Part shown: positions 6,563 to 14,042 of the stretch, in pieces | Layout of the letters: each line of letters begins with the position of its first letter | How positions within the stretch are numbered: the first letter of the stretch is position 1 | Assembly (NCBI GenBank): GCA_023135995.1 | Contig: JAGLRY010000180.1 | Location: forward strand, 1 to 14,271 | Origin: Candidatus Aminicenantota bacterium | GTDB lineage: Bacteria > Acidobacteriota > Aminicenantia > Aminicenantales > Aminicenantaceae | Direction: 5' to 3' | DNA length: 14,271 bases | The notes under the pieces: model-generated | What the model saw: only the letters and a program-made list of their open reading frames with translations | The model's database searches: none | Told to the model about the DNA's origin: nothing | Translations under genes and position numbers: made by a program

Positions 6563-8191
6563 AGTTATTTCACCATCCGGAGCGACATTGATCTTCTCTG
6601 CAGCGGGGATTTTCGGCAAACCGGGCATGGTCATGACATCCCCGCAATGAACCACCACAAATCCTGCTCCGGAGCTGAGCGATGCGTCGGTCACGATCAT
6701 GGTAAAGCCCTCGGGCCTCCCCAAAGCCTGGTCATCATCAGAGAGGGAATACTGTGTCTTCGCGATACAAACCGGAAGATTCTGGAATCCGTTACGCTCT
6801 ATTCGCCTTATCCTCCGCCGGATCTTCCCCTCCATCGCCACTGAAGCCGCACCAAACATCTTTGTGGCAATGACTTCGATCTTTTCGACAAGGGACATAT
6901 CTAGCGGATAGAGGTGTTGAAAATTGTGCTCGTCCTTTTCGATGGCTTGGAGGACCTCCTCCGCCAGTGCCCTTCCACCCTCACTGCCCTTGTTGAAGAC
7001 CTCACTTAGAGCAAAACGCACTCCTTCTTTATGACACAGGTCCAAAACTTTTTCGATCTCTTCATCTGTATCAGAGGAAAATCGGTTCAAGGCCACCACA
7101 AAAGGAACGCCAAAAAAACGGAGGTTTTCGATGTGTTTCTGGAGGTTGACAAATCCCTTCTCCACAGCTGGGATGTTTTCGATTTCCAGATCATCCCGCT
7201 TTATGCCTCCATGATACTTGAGGGCCCGGGCCGTTGCCACCAGGACACAGGCATCCGGGGGAGGGAGGTGGCTTGTTCGTACCACGATATCGAAGAACTT
7301 GACTGCTCCCAGGTCCGAGCCGAACCCACATTCTGTGACGACAAAATCCGCGAGATTAAGAGCCAAGTCAGCAGCGATCACAGAACTCGTCCCATGGGCA
7401 ATGTTAGCAAAGGGCCCTCCATGCACGAATATGGGAGTGCCTTCCCCTGTCTGAACAAGATTGGGTTGTATAGCATCCTTGAGCAGCGCAGTCATGGCTC
7501 CATCGGCCTTTAGCTCCCGGGCAAAAACAGGTTTTTTGTCAGGGGAATACCCGACGAGGATATTCCCAAGCCTCTCCTTCAGATCTTTGATATCCTTAGA
7601 TAAGCAGAGGATGGCCATGACTTCAGAAGCGGCTGTGATATCAAAGCCTGTTTCGCGGGCCAGCCCCCGGAGAGGACCCCCGATACCGATGATGACTTCT
7701 CTTAGAACCCGGTCGTCCATATCCAAAACCCTTTTCCAGGTGATGGTCCGGCTGTCTAAAAGACCACAGGCCCCATCAAAATGAATTCGGTTGTCCACCA
7801 TTGCAGACAGAAGGTTGTGGGCCGATGTGATCGCATGAATGTCTCCTGTGAAATGCAGGTTGATCTCATCCTGGGGCAAAACATGTGCAGCGCCCCCTCC
7901 GGTCGCTCCACCTTTCATTCCAAAAACTGGGCCCAAAGAAGGCTCTCTCAGGGAGGCCGTTGCCTTTTTGCCGAGACTGTTCAACGCATCCGCCAAACCG
8001 ATAGAGATCGTGGTCTTGCCCTCTCCCGCGGGAGTCGGGGACATGGCCGTCACCAGGATCAGCTTCCCCCTCTCTTTGCCTTCAGTACGTATTCTATCTG
8101 GAAAAAGCTTGGCTTTGTACTTCCCGTATTTCACCAGATCCTTGGCTTTTATTCCTAATTTCGCTGCGATGTCTTCAATGGGTTTTATCAC
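6551..8191 (-). CDS. fhs: Formate--tetrahydrofolate ligase (10-formyl-THF synthetase)
   Basis: A 546-residue monofunctional enzyme. It joins formate and tetrahydrofolate using ATP to give 10-formyl-THF, or runs in reverse when formyl units are oxidised through the methyl branch of the Wood-Ljungdahl pathway. The nucleotide loop is TPAGEGKT (53-60). Family blocks REPSLGPVFGMKGGATGGG (82-100), HFTGDIHAI (113-121), FVHGGPFANIAHG (255-267) and VATARALKYHGGI follow in the usual order. Translation starts at GTG 8191 with AGGAGG 6 bases upstream. The gene is alone: a hairpin/U-tract overlaps its stop, and its upstream side is a 344-bp gap filled with repeat elements. No folD, metF or CO dehydrogenase genes are adjacent, so the pathway direction is unknown. 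Confidence 0.97.
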   Translation of the reverse strand: MIKPIEDIAAKLGIKAKDLVKYGKYKAKLFPDRIRTEGKERGKLILVTAMSPTPAGEGKTTISIGLADALNSLGKKATASLREPSLGPVFGMKGGATGGGAAHVLPQDEINLHFTGDIHAITSAHNLLSAMVDNRIHFDGACGLLDSRTITWKRVLDMDDRVLREVIIGIGGPLRGLARETGFDITAASEVMAILCLSKDIKDLKERLGNILVGYSPDKKPVFARELKADGAMTALLKDAIQPNLVQTGEGTPIFVHGGPFANIAHGTSSVIAADLALNLADFVVTECGFGSDLGAVKFFDIVVRTSHLPPPDACVLVATARALKYHGGIKRDDLEIENIPAVEKGFVNLQKHIENLRFFGVPFVVALNRFSSDTDEEIEKVLDLCHKEGVRFALSEVFNKGSEGGRALAEEVLQAIEKDEHNFQHLYPLDMSLVEKIEVIATKMFGAASVAMEGKIRRRIRRIERNGFQNLPVCIAKTQYSLSDDDQALGRPEGFTMIVTDASLSSGAGFVVVHCGDVMTMPGLPKIPAAEKINVAPDGEITGLS

Positions 8192-8212
8192 GTCTGACCT
8201 CCTGTCACTTAG

Positions 8213-8310
8213 CCTGGATTATTCATAAAAAATGCTAACAAACTTAGATTAAAAAACCTTTCACAAAGAAAAACTCAATATCTTATTGTTAGCATCTTTT
8301 ACCCTACGGG
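8213..8310 (-). repeat. Dispersed hairpin element, copy B (reverse-oriented partner of copy A)
   Basis: On the minus strand this element has, in order, the small hairpin CCC-gta-GGG (8310-8302), stem arm TAAAAGATGCTAACAA (8301-8286), loop start TAAGATATTGA, a 44-base loop, the opposing arm (8241-8226) and the terminus TGAATAATCCAGG (8225-8213). The arms pair at 15 of 16 positions. Compared with copy A, the stem reads TGCTAACAA/TTGTTAGCA instead of TGCTGCCAA/TTGGCAGCA. That is two substitutions compensated on the other strand. The terminus lies about 10 bases upstream of the AGGAGG that serves fhs, so the element sits in the probable fhs leader. Confidence 0.75.
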
Positions 8311-8323
8311 CGAACCGATCTCA

Positions 8324-8420
8324 CTACAAAGCCTTCGTTGTAGCCCATTCGAGGTAGATCACTACATCTTCATGGGCCACTGCCTCGCCTTTGCAGCGAC
8401 CTCAATTCGTGAATAATCCA
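8324..8420 (+). repeat. Dispersed hairpin element, copy D (GGTAGATSACTAC subtype)
   Basis: It shares with copy C the block GGTAGATCACTAC (8353-8365; GTAG-ATCA-CTAC hairpin) and an end reading CCTCAATTCGTGAATAATCC (8400-8419). Other inverted pairs are CTACAA (8324-8329) with TTGTAG (8338-8343), GCCCAT (8343-8348) with ATGGGC (8372-8377), and CGAGG (8350-8354) with CCTCG (8383-8387). The last two interlock, as in a pseudoknot. It lies between copies B and E in the fhs-radC gap. Its left boundary is set by the outermost hairpin and is uncertain. Confidence 0.55.
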
Positions 8421-8425
8421 TTTAT

Positions 8426-8503
8426 CCTGAATTATTCATAAAAAATGTCGATTTTTATCATAACAGAAGCAATATTTAAATGTTACATTGTTTTTTCGGA
8501 ATA
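8426..8503 (-). repeat. Dispersed hairpin element, copy E (related to copy G)
   Basis: It starts with CCTGAATTATTCATAAAAAATG, one base off the shared terminus plus AT arm. Positions 8432-8458 match 14045-14071 of copy G at 24 of 27 bases. The opposing arm (8485-8503, ACATTG followed by six T and CGGAATA) pairs only imperfectly with the first and needs a 2-base gap, so this copy looks decayed. Together with copies B and D it accounts for most of the 344-bp fhs-radC gap. The rest (8504-8535) shows nothing distinctive. Confidence 0.55.
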
Positions 8504-8535
8504 CTCATTTGGGCACTGCATTTCCTATGCGATTT

Positions 8536-9324
8536 TTATAACCTATTTCGAACATTTTTGAGACAGAGTTCATACTCTTCGATAAGCCCCTGGTCAGCAA
8601 AGCTGAAATAGCGGTTATTCCCGATGATGATATGGTCGAGGACCTTGATCTGCATGATACTCATGGCAAAAACCAACTCCTTTGTGATCTCTCTGTCGCT
8701 TTCCGAAGGCTCTGGATCACCAGAAGGGTGATTGTGCACAAAGATGAGCGAAGACGCACCGAACCGTACCGCGGCTTTGATCACTTCCCGGGGATAGACA
8801 GCACTGGAATCTACCGTCCCCTCAAAAAAGGTCCTTTCTTCGAGGATATAGTTTTTGGCATCGAGAAAAAGGACTTTGAATCGTTCTGTTTTTGCATCCC
8901 TCAGAGAGTGATAGAGATAATCAAAGACTTCCTGCGAAGAATGACACACGGGCCGGCTGAGCATTTTTTCTTTAAGAAACCGACGGGAGACTTCTTGGAC
9001 CAGCCGAATCCCGAAAACATTGTGCGGACCTATTCCTTTGATCTCCCTTAGCTCCGCTTCGTCGGCCTCCAAAACTCGTCTTAAAACCTTAAACCTCTTC
9101 ATGGCTTCTTTTGCCTGCTTTTTACAATCCCGTCTCGGCGTGCCCAAGGTGAGCAAGATTTCAACGATCTCATAGTCCAGAAATCCCTGAAGTCCCCCAT
9201 TGAGAAATTTCTCCCTGAGTCTCCCGCGATGTCCTGCCTCAGGCCTGTGAGATATGGTGTTTGGCCTTTGGGCAACAGTCCCTGATCTATTTTTTTCGAT
9301 GTTTTGTTTTTTTGCGCTGGCCAT
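8536..9324 (-). CDS. radC: RadC family JAB/MPN-domain protein
   Basis: A 262-residue protein from the chosen ATG. The N-terminal UPF0758 region (HRGRLREKFLNGG, then a helix-hairpin-helix LREIKGIGPHNVFGI near 92-106) leads into the JAB metallo-domain. That domain carries the zinc signature HNHPSGDPEPSESD with His197, His199 and Asp210. RadC was once taken for a repair protein, but its role is unsettled; the fold suggests a Zn-dependent hydrolase. The start is uncertain: an in-frame GTG at 9366 would add 14 residues, and neither site has a strong Shine-Dalgarno (GAG four bases before ATG 9324). The residues before HRGRLREKF are longer than I would expect for the family either way. It stands alone between a repeat-filled gap downstream and the respiratory operon upstream. 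Confidence 0.93.
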   Translation of the reverse strand: MASAKKQNIEKNRSGTVAQRPNTISHRPEAGHRGRLREKFLNGGLQGFLDYEIVEILLTLGTPRRDCKKQAKEAMKRFKVLRRVLEADEAELREIKGIGPHNVFGIRLVQEVSRRFLKEKMLSRPVCHSSQEVFDYLYHSLRDAKTERFKVLFLDAKNYILEERTFFEGTVDSSAVYPREVIKAAVRFGASSLIFVHNHPSGDPEPSESDREITKELVFAMSIMQIKVLDHIIIGNNRYFSFADQGLIEEYELCLKNVRNRL

Positions 9325-9418
9325 AGCTCTCAAAGACAATAACGAACCAAACATCCAAAAATTCACACATCTTGTAAAAAAATCGGCTTATCGCCATATT
9401 GAGCCCCTTTAGATATGG

Positions 9419-9468
9419 AATCAGGCACTCATTATCGTGATGAAGCGAGTGAGCCTGAATAATCCTGG
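9419..9468 (+). repeat. Dispersed hairpin element, copy F
   Basis: TCAGGC-ACTC (9421-9430) pairs with GAGT-(GA)-GCCTGA (9447-9458), leaving a two-base bulge, and the element ends TGAATAATCCTGG (9456-9468), one base off the common terminus. It lies just past the stop of the last gene of the respiratory operon. No U-tract follows on the minus strand, so it is not a standard terminator, though it could protect the 3' end of the message. The remaining bases of this gap (9325-9418) hold no recognisable site. Confidence 0.5.
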
Positions 9469-9477
9469 TGAGAGAGT

Positions 9478-9783
9478 TTATTTTTTTACGGAGGAAAAGA
9501 ATTTAAGGCGGTAGATGCGGTCGGCCTCCTTGATCTTTTGACGGAGGATGTAGATCAAAACAAAGATGGAGATCCATATCCATCCCAAGAAGACATAGAT
9601 TCCGATGGCCTCTTTGATATCTTTGGGAGCAGGTTTTATTTCTTCCGAGGCGTCATCCTTTACGGCTTGAATCTCTTCCTGTTGTTGGGGCGGTTGGGCC
9701 CACCCGGACACACAGAGGAACAAACCAAAGCAGATCAAACCCACTATAATTGACAGAAAGATCTTTTGACTTGGCATTGTCAC
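9478..9783 (-). CDS. Small membrane protein with signal peptide and CcmD-like C-terminal helix
   Basis: A 101-residue protein, the last of six genes in the respiratory operon. Residues 7-29 form a hydrophobic signal-like segment ending SGWA-Q. Residues 30-58 are a polar linker rich in Gln, Glu and Pro. Residues 60-80 are a transmembrane helix (YVFLGWIWISIFVLIYIL) followed by a basic tail with QKIKEADRIYRL. A single helix followed by a charged amphipathic tail resembles CcmD-family proteins of cytochrome c maturation, but the match is weak and no other ccm gene is present. It could equally be an accessory subunit of the cytochrome b complex. GTG 9783 is chosen: it overlaps the cytochrome b stop and has GGAG 6 bases upstream. 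ATG at 9795 and 9777 are alternatives. Confidence 0.6.
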   Translation of the reverse strand: MTMPSQKIFLSIIVGLICFGLFLCVSGWAQPPQQQEEIQAVKDDASEEIKPAPKDIKEAIGIYVFLGWIWISIFVLIYILRQKIKEADRIYRLKFFSSVKK

Positions 9784-10850
9784 AGCAGGCTCCATACCGA
9801 CATGATCAAAGCATAGACCACTAACACATATCCCAGAGCTGTTATGATCTTCCCTTTCCGCTCTGTGGGCTTATTGTCGATAACGGGCAAAAAGAAAATG
9901 AAAAGGCCAGCCAGAAGCATGATCAGCACAGCCACACTGTCCCCATTAACGAAGAGAATCTTAGCAGGGAATATCTTCAGGGTCTGGAACAAGAAGAGAA
10001 AATACCATTCGGGTTTTACACCTTCGGGCGCCGCTGCCATCAGATCGGCTTGTTTATCGAGCGAGGGAGGAAAGACGATCGCTATGGAAAAAAGAATTCC
10101 CACCAAGACAAGCCAGACGACCATCTCGCGATAGACAAAATTCGGCCAGAAGGGAATGGTTGGCACATCCTCATTTCGGGTTTCTGCGTCAAGAGGAATG
10201 CTCATCCCCTTCTTTTGGATTAGATAGACATGGATGGCGAGCAAGAGAAAGATGAAGATGGGCAGGATGCATACGTGTATCCCAAAAAAACGCGTCAGGG
10301 TATCGCCGGTCACATCCCCGCCACCACGAAGAAGCTTGGTCACCCAGGCCCCCACAACAGGGATGGAACGGGGAATATCCGTCCCCACCTTTGTCGCTGA
10401 GAGTGAGAGGTCATCCCAGGGCAAAAGGTAACCTGTGAAGCCAAAAACGAGAGAGCAGGCAAGGAGAAACACGCCACTCATCCAAGTGATCTCTCTTGGC
10501 TTACGGTAGGACTTTGTGAGCCAGATGCTGATGAGATGGATAAAAACAAAAGCGATCATGAATGTCGACGACCAGCTGTGAACCGACCGGATGATCCATC
10601 CCAATGGGACCTCTGTCATGATCCTGGCCACGCTGGCATTGGCCGCATCCAAGGTGGGCTTGTAGTACAGGATGAGCATAAATCCCGTGACAACCTGGAT
10701 GACGAAAAAGAGAAGGATCGCACTTCCTGTATAAAGCCAGATGGAGTGTTTATGCTGAGGGACTGGTTTCTCTTTCAAGAACTGTGTGATCGCCGAGAGA
10801 CCGAAACGATCATCAAGCCAGATTGAAAGTTCTTTGGGCCAATTCTTCAT
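9780..10850 (-). CDS. Cytochrome b of a Rieske/cytochrome b (bc-type) complex, b6 and subunit IV fused
   Basis: A 356-residue integral membrane protein with about seven predicted helices: four of the cytochrome b6 type and three of the subunit IV type, in one chain. Heme b ligands are His91 and His105 (14 apart) in the second helix and His192 and His207 (15 apart) in the fourth; the latter spacing is the b6-type one. PEWY (280-283) marks the quinol oxidation site. The position matching the Cys that binds heme c_i in b6f proteins is Tyr40, so that heme is probably absent. ATG 10850 has GGAG 5 bases upstream; GTG 10856, overlapping the Rieske stop, is an alternative. The chain would pass quinol electrons to the Rieske protein encoded just before it. 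Confidence 0.93.
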   Translation of the reverse strand: MKNWPKELSIWLDDRFGLSAITQFLKEKPVPQHKHSIWLYTGSAILLFFVIQVVTGFMLILYYKPTLDAANASVARIMTEVPLGWIIRSVHSWSSTFMIAFVFIHLISIWLTKSYRKPREITWMSGVFLLACSLVFGFTGYLLPWDDLSLSATKVGTDIPRSIPVVGAWVTKLLRGGGDVTGDTLTRFFGIHVCILPIFIFLLLAIHVYLIQKKGMSIPLDAETRNEDVPTIPFWPNFVYREMVVWLVLVGILFSIAIVFPPSLDKQADLMAAAPEGVKPEWYFLFLFQTLKIFPAKILFVNGDSVAVLIMLLAGLFIFFLPVIDNKPTERKGKIITALGYVLVVYALIMSVWSLL

Positions 10851-10852
10851 GT

Positions 10853-11302
10853 TCACTCCACATCCTCTCTCTTTATGATCAGGTCCGGTGCCGCGATTTC
10901 TACGACGAGGCGGCGCAAAGGATGGGCAGGAGGGCCACCGATGTTAGTCCCGTACTCATCATACCAGCCATCATGGCAGGCACAGAAAAACTTCTTCTGC
11001 TCGGGGAGATAGGCCACATTGCAATCCAGATGCGTGCACACACCCACAAAGGCGAGGTAAGTGCCATCGTCGTTCTTTTTAAGGATGCCCGGTTTGCTCC
11101 CCCAGGGAAACCTCTTGACAGACCCGGGAGCCATTCCTTCAAAGTCTGAAAACAGAAGGATGACCTCATCCGGTTCCCTGTAGGCCGGGAAGATGAATTT
11201 GACGACCGGATAGATAAAAGTTGCCAGTAGAGCTGTGATCCAGCCTCCAAAAAGCCCGTTTAAAAACTGGCGTCTTGTAAAAAGCGAATGTTTGAGTTTC
11301 AT
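10853..11302 (-). CDS. Rieske [2Fe-2S] iron-sulfur protein of the cytochrome bc-type complex
   Basis: A 149-residue protein. The N-terminus has a twin-arginine motif, FTRRQFLNG (Arg10-Arg11), before one hydrophobic helix (about 18-40). This is the usual arrangement for a Tat-exported, membrane-anchored Rieske protein. The cluster boxes are Cys89-Thr-His91-Leu-Asp-Cys94 and Cys107-Ala-Cys109-His110. Cys89, His91, Cys107 and His110 bind the cluster, while Cys94 and Cys109 form the stabilising disulfide. GGPPAHPL near the end is typical. Its ATG overlaps the sdhB stop in an ATGA, implying translational coupling. It lacks the serine that often follows box 2 His in high-potential forms (here HDGWYDE), so a lower potential, suited to menaquinol, is possible but is inference. 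Confidence 0.95.
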   Translation of the reverse strand: MKLKHSLFTRRQFLNGLFGGWITALLATFIYPVVKFIFPAYREPDEVILLFSDFEGMAPGSVKRFPWGSKPGILKKNDDGTYLAFVGVCTHLDCNVAYLPEQKKFFCACHDGWYDEYGTNIGGPPAHPLRRLVVEIAAPDLIIKREDVE

Positions 11303-12024
11303 CGTTTAAATGGGTTAAGGCTTTTTATTTTCTCGACGATAAGCTTTCGTCTCAAGGCTTCGATCCCATCGGCAGGACGCACCTCTTTAGGGCAGACCTC
11401 ATTACATTTGAAAATCGTGTGACAGCCCCAGGCGCCGCCCTCTGTATTCACCCGCGACCAGTTCTTAAATGGCCTTTTATCCCTGGGATCTTTGACAAAC
11501 CTGTAAAGTTTGGCCAGAGCGGCAGGCCCCAAGTAATTCTCTCTCTTGGAAACCACTGGACATGCACTGTAACAGCATCCACAGAGAATGCAATTGACGT
11601 ACTGAAATATTTTATCAATTTTTTCGTCTTCGATCCGGTGTCCCTTCTCTGGGATTGCGCCCTCAGAATGGAGGAACGGCTCGATCTTCACAAGAGCCTC
11701 CCAAAACGGATCCAGGTCTACCACAAGGTCTTTCTGGATCTCCAGGTTAGGCAGAGGCTCTACAACGATCAAAGGTGAATCGAGAGATTCGAGCTCGGTC
11801 CGGCAGGCCAGGTCGAACTTGCCGTTGACAACCATAGCGCAAGAGCCGCATATGGCTTCACGACAACTGTACCGGAATGACAAACTGCAATCCTGGACAT
11901 TCCTGATCTCCATCAGCGCTTCGAGCACAGATTTGGTCTCTTCGGTCTCGTAGGAATAATCCTGAAAGTAAGGGTGTTCATCCTGACGCGGGTCGAACCG
12001 GAGTATTTTGAACAGATATTTCAT
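11299..12024 (-). CDS. sdhB: Succinate dehydrogenase/fumarate reductase iron-sulfur subunit
   Basis: A 241-residue protein of normal SdhB length. It relays electrons from the flavin to the membrane quinone site. The plant-ferredoxin-type [2Fe-2S] domain has Cys54, Cys59, Cys62 and Cys74 (YSCREAICGSCAMVVNGK). The C-terminal domain has CILCGCCYSACP (Cys145, 148, 151, 155) and CHTIFKCNEVCP (Cys201, 207, 211). This fits one [4Fe-4S] and one [3Fe-4S] cluster, the classical three-cluster set. The frame is open for 15 codons upstream, but ATG 12024, one base after the sdhA stop, is the natural start (MKYLFKILRF). It sits between sdhA and the Rieske gene and overlaps the latter by 4 bp. Confidence 0.95.
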   Translation of the reverse strand: MKYLFKILRFDPRQDEHPYFQDYSYETEETKSVLEALMEIRNVQDCSLSFRYSCREAICGSCAMVVNGKFDLACRTELESLDSPLIVVEPLPNLEIQKDLVVDLDPFWEALVKIEPFLHSEGAIPEKGHRIEDEKIDKIFQYVNCILCGCCYSACPVVSKRENYLGPAALAKLYRFVKDPRDKRPFKNWSRVNTEGGAWGCHTIFKCNEVCPKEVRPADGIEALRRKLIVEKIKSLNPFKR

Positions 12025-12025
12025 T

Positions 12026-13723
12026 TCAGTACTTTCTCTCGGCGGGCTGATACTTGCCGATAAACACATCCTTATAACTGATCTGTGGCTTCCCTTCTTT
12101 CCACGTGATTAAGGTGTGTTTGAGCCACTCGTCATCATTGCGCTTCTCAAAATCCAGCCTGTAGTGAGACCCCCGTGTTTCTTCCCTATTCAGGGCACCG
12201 ATAGTGATCACTTCGGCCAAGTCGAGCATGGATTCATACTCGATGATGTTCACAAGTTCCTGGCTGAACCGAAGACAGGGACCGGAGATGTACACATATT
12301 CATAGGCCTCCCGCAACTCCTGGATGGTTTCAAGACACTGCGCTAGCTCATTTTTATTCCTGAATAAACCGACCTTTTCATTCATGAGTGCTTTTAAACG
12401 GCCCATCAAGATGTGGAATTTTTCCCCGGAATCCTTTTTTCTCCATCCCTCCACTCTGTTCTTGAACTTGAGAGCCGCATCGAGAAGGTTTTTCTCAGAA
12501 TCTGTGACACCGTTGGCCCCTCTCACATATTCGGATATTTTTTTTCCTGCGATCTTCCCAAAAACCACTGTATCCAACAGGGAATTTCCCCCTAAACGAT
12601 TGGCACCGTGGACACTCACGCAGGCACACTCTCCCGCAGCGTAAAATCCTTCCACGGCGGAAGCACAGTTTTTATCAACATCTATCCCACCCATGGAATA
12701 GTGTTGGGCGGGTTGTATGGGGATGGGTGTATCGATAGGGTCGAGCCCAGCAAAATTGATGCAGATCTCCCGGATCCCGGGGAGCCTCTTCTTGATCTTT
12801 TCTGCGCCCAGATGCCTGATATCCAGATGCACATACTGGGATTCGTATCCGTTGCCTTTATCAATCTCAGTCTGAATCGCACGCGCAACGATATCCCGGG
12901 GCGAGAGCTCCATGGATCGTGGGGCATAGTCTTCCATGAACCTCCGGCCCTTGTTGTTGACCAGGTATCCGCCTTCCCCCCTGGCACCCTCTGTGATGAG
13001 AATGTTTTTTCCGAGGAGAGACGTGGGGTGGAACTGGACAAACTCCAAGTCTTTCAAGGGAACTCCTGCGCGATAGGCCGCACCGATCCCACTCCCGTGA
13101 TTGATGAAGGCATTGGTGGTCTTCATATAGACCCGCCCATAACCCCCGGTGGCGAAAACAACGGCTTTGGCCTGGACCGGCATAAATTCAGCATTCTCCA
13201 GGTCATAAACGATCACACCCAGGCATCGGCCGTCTTTGACAACTAGCTGTGTCACAAGCCATTCATTGTAAAACCGGACATTTTGTCGCACAGATTGTTC
13301 ATAGAGCGTGTGTAAGATCACGAGGCCGGTCCTGTCTGCAGCGTAACACGTTCTGGGAAATCCAGCCCCTCCAAAGGGCCTTTGGGCTATGACTCCACCG
13401 GGAAAACGGCTGAAAGGCACGCCTAAATGTTCCAATTCGTAAATAGTGAGGCTCGCCTCCTGGCACATGAGCTCAGCAGTATCCTGGTCAGCGAGATAAT
13501 CGCTTCCTTTGATCGTATCGAACGCATGTCTCTCCCAGCTGTCATCTTTTCCATCGGGATTGTTTCCCAGGGCAGCATTGATCCCTCCCTGGGCAGCCAC
13601 AGAATGAGAGCGCAGAGGATGGACCTTGGAGATAACAGCTACGGAGAGGCTGGGATCGCTGGACAAAGCTGCAGAAAGCCCAGCCAACCCACCCCCAACA
13701 ATCAGGATGTCGTGACTTAGCAT
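12026..13723 (-). CDS. sdhA: Succinate dehydrogenase/fumarate reductase flavoprotein subunit
   Basis: A 565-residue protein catalysing succinate/fumarate interconversion on the cytoplasmic face (or its equivalent). The FAD-binding GGGLAG is at 10-15, and His40 in RSHSVAAQGG is the expected covalent FAD attachment site. Catalytic residues are visible as His232 (QFHPTS), Glu245 and Arg248 (ITEGARGEGG), the proton-donating Arg276 (SPRD), His341 (HYSMGGI) and Arg376 (GANRLGGNS). The start ATG directly follows the sdhC TGA, with AGGA upstream. PFGGAGFPRTCYAADRTG (116-133) is a recognisable family block. Direction cannot be decided from motifs alone. The adjoining Rieske/cytochrome b genes favour succinate oxidation. 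Confidence 0.96.
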   Translation of the reverse strand: MLSHDILIVGGGLAGLSAALSSDPSLSVAVISKVHPLRSHSVAAQGGINAALGNNPDGKDDSWERHAFDTIKGSDYLADQDTAELMCQEASLTIYELEHLGVPFSRFPGGVIAQRPFGGAGFPRTCYAADRTGLVILHTLYEQSVRQNVRFYNEWLVTQLVVKDGRCLGVIVYDLENAEFMPVQAKAVVFATGGYGRVYMKTTNAFINHGSGIGAAYRAGVPLKDLEFVQFHPTSLLGKNILITEGARGEGGYLVNNKGRRFMEDYAPRSMELSPRDIVARAIQTEIDKGNGYESQYVHLDIRHLGAEKIKKRLPGIREICINFAGLDPIDTPIPIQPAQHYSMGGIDVDKNCASAVEGFYAAGECACVSVHGANRLGGNSLLDTVVFGKIAGKKISEYVRGANGVTDSEKNLLDAALKFKNRVEGWRKKDSGEKFHILMGRLKALMNEKVGLFRNKNELAQCLETIQELREAYEYVYISGPCLRFSQELVNIIEYESMLDLAEVITIGALNREETRGSHYRLDFEKRNDDEWLKHTLITWKEGKPQISYKDVFIGKYQPAERKY

Positions 13724-14032
13724 TCAGTAATTCCTGGTGAAATAGATAATAAGGAGTATAGCGCTCGATACGACTCCAGAAATCGTAAAGATCCAGAAGA
13801 GTAATTTTTCCTTTTTCACACCAAGATCGATGATCACAGTCCTCAACCCGTAGAGGGCATGGAAAACAATCGAGATGATCAAAATCGTATCGGTCAAGGG
13901 ATTCGTATGGAGCACCAGCGCCCAATCCGGTTTCTGCTCCTTTGTCATCAAAAAAAAGGATGTCAAAAACTTGATCCCTAGAAGGACAATGAGCAAAAGA
14001 CCCGAGACCCTATGAAAAACCCACACAAACAT
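13724..14032 (-). CDS. sdhC: Succinate dehydrogenase cytochrome b-type membrane anchor, SdhC-like, unusually short
   Basis: A 102-residue protein with three hydrophobic helices (about 9-28, 46-63, 76-98). FHRVSGLLL at the very N-terminus (His7, Arg8, Ser10) matches the quinone-site HRVSG of SdhC. FHALYGLRTVIIDLG matches the heme-ligand helix, with His58 the likely heme b ligand and Asp69 the conserved acid. The start is fixed: an in-frame stop lies 15 bases upstream, and AAGGAG is 8 bases before ATG 14032. Only a few residues precede HRVSG, where E. coli SdhC has nearly 30. No SdhD gene lies between it and sdhA or in the 239 bp upstream. It is first in the six-gene operon and abuts sdhA. Confidence 0.88.
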   Translation of the reverse strand: MFVWVFHRVSGLLLIVLLGIKFLTSFFLMTKEQKPDWALVLHTNPLTDTILIISIVFHALYGLRTVIIDLGVKKEKLLFWIFTISGVVSSAILLIIYFTRNY

Positions 14033-14042
14033 ATATTCCGCT

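Noticed and set aside
9421..9458. Rho-independent terminator for the respiratory operon
   Set aside because: The stem is imperfect and no T-run follows on the minus strand; it fits better as another member of the repeat family.
12608..13246. Plus-strand open frame of 212 codons
   Set aside because: It is antisense to sdhA, has no plausible ribosome-binding site and gives no recognisable motifs.
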